Below, piece by piece: positions 58,894 to 64,000 of a stretch of DNA of 64,000 nucleotides. Source of the DNA: Polytrichum commune (taxonomy: Eukaryota; Streptophyta; Polytrichopsida; Polytrichales; Polytrichaceae); the NCBI GenBank assembly GCA_950295325.1, contig OX485807.1, forward strand, positions 16,767,001 to 16,831,000, written 5' to 3'. The notes beneath the pieces are model-generated. The model was not told where the DNA came from. It worked only from the letters and a program-made list of their open reading frames with translations, and did not search any database. The position numbers and the translations under genes are program-made. Numbering within the stretch: position 1 is the first letter of the stretch; every line of letters begins with the position of its first letter.

Positions 58894-60174
58894 TCAAGAT
58901 GTAGGCACGTCTGTGTGGAACATTGCGATGAAAGCTAAGGCCCCTGCCATAAAGAGTATAAGTCTTGCAATATTAGCTCGGAGCCGAAGCGAACGTTGCA
59001 ATTGAACTCTAGTTTGAATCGTTTCCAAGTCCGCTGCCAGAAGCTCCACAGCTCTTACCAGTCGTTCATGCCTCTGTATACAGGCCTCGAATAGAATCTT
59101 AGCGAGAGATATATTGTTCTGTAATATGAACGCTGAATGTGCACTAATCCAAATGTACAAAAGAATCTAATCAAATAATGTGCAGGAGCCCAGCAATTGT
59201 GCTGAAGCTGATATATAAAACGTTCCTCTCCTCGTCGAAATGTGAGGAGAAAAAATGATAAATAGAAACTTCACACAATAAAACTACCTTGAAAGTCATG
59301 TCAATGTCCGCAGAAAATTTTAGGAAGAAAGGGGACGCACCTCCGGCAAGTCCATCCCGCTCTCTCCGCCATGCAATATAAATTCCCTACGCAACCTGAC
59401 TCCTGAAACGGAATACATTATAAAAACTTCTCAACCGGTCACTCTTTTCACAGAATCCAAATCTATTTCCGGTTCTTGAACTACTCATGTACCCTTGTAG
59501 CAACAAGCAGCATTGGAGATACATAGAACCGCCATGCTAATCTAACATCTACTTCTACTAATACGTCTAGAGCCCTTTGAAGACTTTTCTTTATCTTATA
59601 CATTCCCCTACGCACCTGAAGCGGAATGTATATTACAAGGTTCTCAACCGATCCCTCTCTTCACAAATTCAAATTAATTTCCAATTCCTGATCAACGCAA
59701 TGTACGTATATAGCGACGAGCAGCATTGCAGATACATAGAACAGGTATGAAAATCTAGCATCTACCTTTATTAATTCTTCCAGAATCCTTTGAAGACTTG
59801 TCATTTCTTCTACACATTCCCTACGCAACATGCCTCCTGAAGTGGAATCTATAATACAATGTTCTCAACCGGTCACTCTCTTCACGAGTTCCAAATCGAT
59901 TTCCAGTTCTTGAACAACTGACGTACATAGCGACAAGTAGCACTGCAGATACATACATAGAACCGCTAGGCTAATCCAACATCTACCTCTATTGATACTT
60001 CTTGAGATCTTTGAAGATTTTTCTTTATCATCAGACACAGACACAACGCATGGAAGAAGCGCAACCTGATCGACGGGACTGGAGTTCACAAAGACACCGC
60101 AGCGCAGCGTTGGAGCGTGCGAGAGCCTCCATTTCTTTCACCCATTCCGATTTCTCCCGATCATCATTCTCCAT
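58894..60174 (-). CDS. Small membrane-anchored coiled-coil protein gene with duplicated exons
   Basis: Exon 1 (60066-60174) starts at an ATG 92 nt from a TATA box and encodes 36 residues beginning MENDDREKSEWVKEMEALAR, ending in phase 1 at CAG|GTTGCG. Paralogous exons follow in tandem: 59766-59836 (GMLRRECVEEMTSLQ.., phase 1 to 0), 59553-59615 (VRRGMYKIKKSLQRA.., 0 to 0), 59341-59402 (RLRREFILHGG.., 1 to 0) and a degenerate one at 59997-60065. The last exon (58894-59118, phase 0) encodes 74 residues with a helical segment (ERLVRAVELLAADLE) and a C-terminal membrane span (IARLILFMAGALAFIAMF), then TGA. Splicing 1-2-3-last gives 155 residues. Alternatively, exon 2 reads through GTAGATG into its own membrane segment (YLFYVSAMLLVAIYV) and stops at 59661, giving 94 residues. 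No known family recognised. Probably a tail-anchored protein. Confidence 0.5.
59341..60065 (-). repeat. Tandem exon-intron duplication, units of about 210-230 bp
   Basis: Three clear units and a fourth partial one share, on the minus strand, TTCCxxTTCAG acceptor tracts, GTTGCGTAGGG, (A)GTCTTCAAAG, the GTAGATG junction, TTCTATGTATCTGCAATGCT-like sequence, a GAA(A)TxGATTTG block and GTGACCGGTTGAGAA. Exonic and intronic parts are both conserved, so whole segments were duplicated rather than single exons inserted. Confidence 0.8.
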
Positions 60175-60265
60175 GTAATACTGGAGAGTGTTCCTGGACG
60201 ATACGGGAGCGCGTTACAGTGATATACACAGACAATGGTAGAGATGGTGATCCAAGATTGCACTA

Positions 60266-60273
60266 CTTATATA
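60266..60273 (-). promoter_or_regulatory. TATA box of the minus-strand gene
   Basis: TATATAAG on the minus strand (CTCTCTATATAAGTAGTG), 92 nt before the ATG at 60174. Transcription would start about 30 nt downstream, leaving a 5' UTR of roughly 60 nt. CT-rich sequence just upstream is common in plant core promoters. Confidence 0.6.
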
Positions 60274-60360
60274 GAGAGAAGAAGTTTCTGGAATCTCGGA
60301 ACGAAGAGCGGCCCAGCTGTGGAGGTCCCTGTCACTGGCGCTTGACAATTTCACACTCCT

Positions 60361-60600
60361 AAAGACCAGGCCGAATTTTCCTTTGTAATATGAGATAGCC
60401 TTACTTTGTGTAATGCACCCCACATGTTTAAGAGTGCATTATGTTTTTGGGCAAGCATTCCATTTCTCAACCAATCAGAGTCGTTCAAATTTGTGCTTGA
60501 GCCATTACATTTGGTAATGAATTCGGGGAGTGCATTATGGGGAACACATACACCTATGCTCCCTTGAATGCATTATCTATTACGATAATCCCCCCAGATA
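60361..60600 (+). repeat. Dispersed repeat family I, copy 2
   Basis: Counterpart of 1597-1850. It begins AAAGACCAGGCCGAATTTTC about 90 bp upstream of the TATA box and contains GTAATGCACCCCACATG, GAGTGCATTATG and CATTTGGTAATGAATTCGGG. It may contribute to, or have inserted next to, the promoter. Confidence 0.55.
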
Positions 60601-60639
60601 TGTGCAAAAGGCTCTGAAGTGGCCTCTGGCTGCCATGTC

Positions 60640-60896
60640 ATGTCACGTCATGTCGCGTCGTCTCTAGGTGCAATGTCAAGGTGATGCTATTGTTGTAACA
60701 ATTTTAATTACAACATCTTAATTTGTACAAGGTCAACACACTCAACTGCTTCTATGATCAATCGCTACTATGGTAGTTAACTTTGTGATCAACTACTACT
60801 ATGGTAGTCAATTGCACATAAGTAGTCGGCCCTCTAGTCAATTGTCATAGAAGCAGTCAGCTCATTAGTTGACTACTTATTTGAGCAATCGACTAA
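60640..60896. repeat. Short-motif repeats next to the LINE
   Basis: ATGTCATGTCACGTCATGTC-type repeats at about 60638-60665, then TAGTTGACTAC / CTACTATGGTAGT / GCAGTCAGCTC motifs at 60755-60895 similar to 29530-29640. Confidence 0.45.
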
Positions 60897-60977
60897 GAAA
60901 TTGATCTTTGTCTTAAAAACCTAAGTAATAACAAAGCCCCCGGCCCAGGCAAAATACCCAATTCCATTCTAAAAAAT

Positions 60978-61304
60978 ATGCCTTCACGCTTCCACAAACT
61001 ACTCTTCCTATTTTTTAAACATTGTTATAAACAAAAACAAATTCCCTCATCATGGAAAACAAGTCTAACAGTTTTACTATACAAGAAAGGTAACCCATCA
61101 CAACTAACCAACCACAGACCTATTGCCTTAGCTAACACCATATATAAATTTTACACAAGTACTTTAACCTCTATCCTATCAGCATATGGAGAAAAATACC
61201 AAATACTCCATGATAGTCAAGAGGGATTCAGAGTAGAGAGAAGTACCTCTAGACAAATTCAATTGCTTATTGCAGCGTTTGAAGACGCAAGACTCACGAA
61301 CTAA
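60978..61304 (+). pseudogene. LINE reverse transcriptase, N-terminal fragment
   Basis: 108 codons from the first ATG; the same frame is open from 60897. It covers the start of the RT fingers: SSWKTSLTVLLYKKGNP, then NHRPIALANTIYKFYTS (motif 2 of LINE RTs) and HDSQEGFRVERSTSRQI (motif 2a). It ends at TAA (61302-61304) after EDARLTN. The frame continues immediately as DIYILYIDFKNAFGFIDHAR, the catalytic motif A with its Asp at 61326-61328. The stop therefore interrupts an otherwise intact domain, and CAA-to-TAA is the simplest change. The ATG at 60978 is not the native start, which would lie in the missing 5' part. Confidence 0.8.
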
Positions 61305-61376
61305 GATATTTATATCCTCTACATTGACTTCAAAAATGCCTTTGGCTTCATTGACCACGCCCGCCTCTTAGCCATA

Positions 61377-63068
61377 ATGCAAGATCTGGGATATCCTACA
61401 GACTCTATAAACCTCATAGGAAACATATATTCACAATCCTCCACCATATTCACTGGAGAACACTTTGGTAAAACTTTACCAATTCCCATTCAAAGAGGTA
61501 CAATTCAAGGTGATACCCTTAGTCCTTATCTATTTATAATATTCCTAGAACCACTCCTTCGATGGCTACAACAAGGCAATAATGGATATACCTTTGGAAC
61601 ATCTCAAGTAAAAATCTCCTCAGCAGCATATGCAGATGATCTAGCAGCAATAGCCAATAAACTGGAAACTTTACAAACACAACTCACCAAATTAGACAAA
61701 TTTTGTGCATGGGCAGGAATGGATCTTGGAATCTCCAAATGTGCAATAACCGGATGCCCAAACAAATCTAAATTCAACCCCATAACTTTTAAAGCCCTCA
61801 TCCAAGCCACCAATATCAATTACAGAAACCAACCCATACCAGCCCTAAGCCAACATGAACCATACACGTACCTCGGAATACATCTTGCACCGTCACTCAA
61901 ATGGAAAACACAAATAAATACCACTACAGCTAAAATAATCAAACAATGTCAAGTCCTCGTAACATGCCCTGCTATTATGAAACAAAAACTCAACATAGCC
62001 GATACAGTCATCCGTGCTGGAATAGCATACAGCTTTTATGCAATGCCGTACTCCATACCAGCTATCAAGAAACTTGACAAAAAGATCATAGCACTTCATA
62101 AAACGATTTGCGGTATACCCAAATGCACATCTAACATCGCTACGCAACTACCGCACAACCTATTTGGAATCGAAGCATTCTCACTACAAAATGCCTACTT
62201 AAGATGCATAGGAGAGCAACTCCAAAATGCCCTCAATGACAAAGGTAGACTCGGGAAAATATATGCAGGCCTATTGCAATTCATACTCGCCAAATATGGA
62301 GGCTCTAAGGAAATCACCCGCATTAAATATTATCATTGTGTTAGATCACCCATCACTAGAACATTATTCTTGCTCAAACACAAAGCTGGAGTCCATCTCA
62401 AAAGTACAATAAATAACTTCCTACTAACCCCATCGCCACTTGAAATTGTATGGATGCAGGAAGCACAAATGCTTCATGGCCTACATCCCAGTATCTCATT
62501 TAAATTACTACACAAACTACTAATACATAATATAACCACACTAGACCAAATTACCATGCCTAATGGTACCACTTTAATGAACTCGGACGAATTCAAACTC
62601 TACCACTCCACTCCTTCTAAACTTATCCACAGTGCACTCAACCTAGCTACTCAATTATTTTGTCACCCCCCTTGTAACCAATGCCCCCTCCCATGCCAAC
62701 AACACCCTTCACCAAGATCCCTCAAAGACAAATATATATTAAGACACCACAACATACTACCTCATCCCCCGACCGCCACCATATACCCCCCTAATCGTTC
62801 CATCCCCCCTTTACCCCCCCCTCCCAAAGAAATGCTTCAAGACCCCCGACAATTCCCCATACATAAAATACTCGATCATAAACAAAACCAATCCACGGAC
62901 CATAACGGAATTAAAAGAGTAGTCACATCATACTTATGTCAATGGACCACAACAAATAATAACACATATAACAAATGGCGAACACAAAGGGACCTATATT
63001 CCTATTGTGAAGCTAACACCTGTAATCACAACACAACACTACTTATCCAATACTACTCCGATAAATAA
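61377..63068 (+). CDS. LINE reverse transcriptase (catalytic core and C-terminal region)
   Basis: 563 codons from an internal ATG. Residues 41-63 hold motif B (GTIQGDTLSPYLFIIFLEPL). YADD, the metal-binding motif C, is at residues 85-88 (61629-61640). AWAGMDLGISKCAITG follows as motif D and YTYLGIHLAPSLKW as motif E. Motif A lies just upstream in the same frame (61314-61360), so the real protein is longer. After the RT thumb comes a long, poorly conserved region. A Cys-rich patch, CHPPCNQCPLPCQQH, near residues 429-443 could bind zinc. The catalytic residues visible here are intact. The frame stops at TAA (63066-63068), but clear coding sequence continues in phase beyond it. In vivo this would be a remnant unless stops are suppressed. 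Confidence 0.85.
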   Translation: MQDLGYPTDSINLIGNIYSQSSTIFTGEHFGKTLPIPIQRGTIQGDTLSPYLFIIFLEPLLRWLQQGNNGYTFGTSQVKISSAAYADDLAAIANKLETLQTQLTKLDKFCAWAGMDLGISKCAITGCPNKSKFNPITFKALIQATNINYRNQPIPALSQHEPYTYLGIHLAPSLKWKTQINTTTAKIIKQCQVLVTCPAIMKQKLNIADTVIRAGIAYSFYAMPYSIPAIKKLDKKIIALHKTICGIPKCTSNIATQLPHNLFGIEAFSLQNAYLRCIGEQLQNALNDKGRLGKIYAGLLQFILAKYGGSKEITRIKYYHCVRSPITRTLFLLKHKAGVHLKSTINNFLLTPSPLEIVWMQEAQMLHGLHPSISFKLLHKLLIHNITTLDQITMPNGTTLMNSDEFKLYHSTPSKLIHSALNLATQLFCHPPCNQCPLPCQQHPSPRSLKDKYILRHHNILPHPPTATIYPPNRSIPPLPPPPKEMLQDPRQFPIHKILDHKQNQSTDHNGIKRVVTSYLCQWTTTNNNTYNKWRTQRDLYSYCEANTCNHNTTLLIQYYSDK

Positions 63069-64000
63069 CAAGAACACTTTTCAAACATCATTAATGCCTA
63101 CTTCTCCACAGAACAACAAAGAGACACAAGATATGTCGCACCACCCACAATAATTCCACTAGCGCATATTTCTATTAATGAATGTAATCTAAAAAACGAC
63201 ATAGAAGCCAACTCTAATACTATCCAAACACAATTTGATGTCGCCCACATATACGAAGACAATGGCCAACACCTCATCACCATCCCAAAAACAAGATTAA
63301 TATGGCTATGGACACAATACCAACTAGCCAAAAACACCGCACATGGACTACAACCCTCTACCCAACCATTCGAAACTGAAATTGTCTGGTTATATCAAAG
63401 GTACAAATATCGTATCCCAAAAAATGACCCACTCAAACGAGCCCAGTATACAATACCAACACCAATCTTAGATCTTCTAATTACAACATTTAATATTAAC
63501 CATTCATATTTCTCCTCCCCAGTTACATGTCCCACGCAATTCACACAATTCTATTCACCATTCTCACGAGACATAATATTTGGTTCCCTCGGAAACACAT
63601 TTGACCATAAATGGCAAGGTATCGGATACGCACACCCTCACAATACAACAGATTTACAACAAGCTATTCACTGGGCGCGCATGGCGGCCCAAAATGACCC
63701 ACGTACAATCACTATACTTATATCCCCGGATCCTGACTGGTACCAAAACTCAACCCCATACACAGGCCCATTCCCGGATACACATGTAATTGCCCACTTC
63801 GCCGCTGATACAATCATGTACTAGGAGCCCACAATACCCCCCGAGCTTAATCTCACAAGAAAAGAACCATCTACCATGCAAATATTTTGTATTCATCACC
63901 AAAACAATAACATTGGCACCCCCGAACAAATGAACTTAATAACAGACGTAGCCAATAACCTCCAAATACTACAAAGTCACACACAAATCGCACCTCCCAC
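63069..64000 (+). pseudogene. C-terminal region of the LINE polyprotein with a possible PCIF1-like domain
   Basis: In phase with the RT, the frame is open for 251 codons, meets TAG at 63822-63824 and is open again to the edge. It reads QEHFSNIINAYFSTEQQRDT, then later FTQFYSPFSRDIIFGSLGNT, FDHKWQGIGYAHPH, LQQAIHWARMAAQNDPRTIT and ILISPDPDW. The layout (SP..RD..FGS.G..F, about 10 residues, then a small motif, then a helix and a hydrophobic strand with PD/E.W) resembles the PCIF1-type adenine methyltransferase region, which has NPPF where this has AHPH. I make that link from memory of the family pattern, so it is a hypothesis. If right, the catalytic motif is lost or diverged here. After the TAG, MQIFCIHHQNNNIGTPEQM follows. 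Confidence 0.55.

Larger units (their letters stand above)
60897..64000 (+). mobile_element. LINE-type (non-LTR) retrotransposon, 5'-truncated, running off the window
   Basis: The element becomes recognisable at 60897, directly after an in-frame TAA, inside the N-terminal part of the reverse-transcriptase domain (LSNNKAPGPGKIPNSI). No endonuclease or 5' region is present, as expected for a 5'-truncated LINE copy. The coding strand is rich in A and C and poor in G, unlike the flanks. The frame stays open, apart from three stops, to the right edge, so the 3' end and any poly(A) tail lie outside. The clade cannot be assigned from here. Confidence 0.85.

Noticed and set aside
60897-64000. Stop-codon reassignment (TAA/TAG to Gln) as in some green algae
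   Set aside because: The only other gene models here use TGA and TAG as ordinary terminators (TAG at 38402), and three stops in a silenced LINE are easily explained by point mutation. Not excluded, but not supported.

Overview
This window looks like a stretch of a large, repeat-rich plant (streptophyte) nuclear genome. Four things point that way: plant-type telomere heptamers (CCCTAAA) inside a satellite; terminal inverted repeats and target-site duplications typical of plant hAT, CACTA, Mutator and PIF/Harbinger elements; short phase-consistent introns with GT..AG borders; and no bacterial or organellar gene layout. I cannot name the species. No tRNA, rRNA or CRISPR array is supported.

Most of the window is non-coding and consists of old DNA-transposon derivatives and satellites. 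Several dispersed families can be recognised by comparing the window with itself. 'Family A' (seven copies, rich in ACCGGTT) and 'family B' (at least eight copies plus a diverged B2 group) are the commonest. There are also long foldback elements (23436-24410 and 33548-34608), a paired inverted element (48860-49365 / 50103-50606), short hairpin elements (the ~85-bp family C, and 6148-6421), and tandem arrays with units of about 82, 163, 214, 220-250, 238 and 327 bp. Long C/G homopolymer runs are unusually common.

Candidate host genes are few. The best is a small minus-strand gene at 58894-60174. It has a TATA box, a clear first exon, a 3' array of tandemly duplicated exons and a terminal exon with a membrane anchor. 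Two weaker partial models are the 3' end of a plus-strand gene at the left edge (91-728) and two terminal exons on the minus strand at 38402-38621. A decayed protein-kinase-like coding region lies at about 29636-31760.

The right end (60897-64000) is a 5'-truncated LINE-type retrotransposon. It carries an almost complete reverse-transcriptase domain followed by a long C-terminal region that includes a possible PCIF1-like methyltransferase-related segment. The frame is continuous for about 3.1 kb except for three in-frame stop codons, and it runs off the end of the window.
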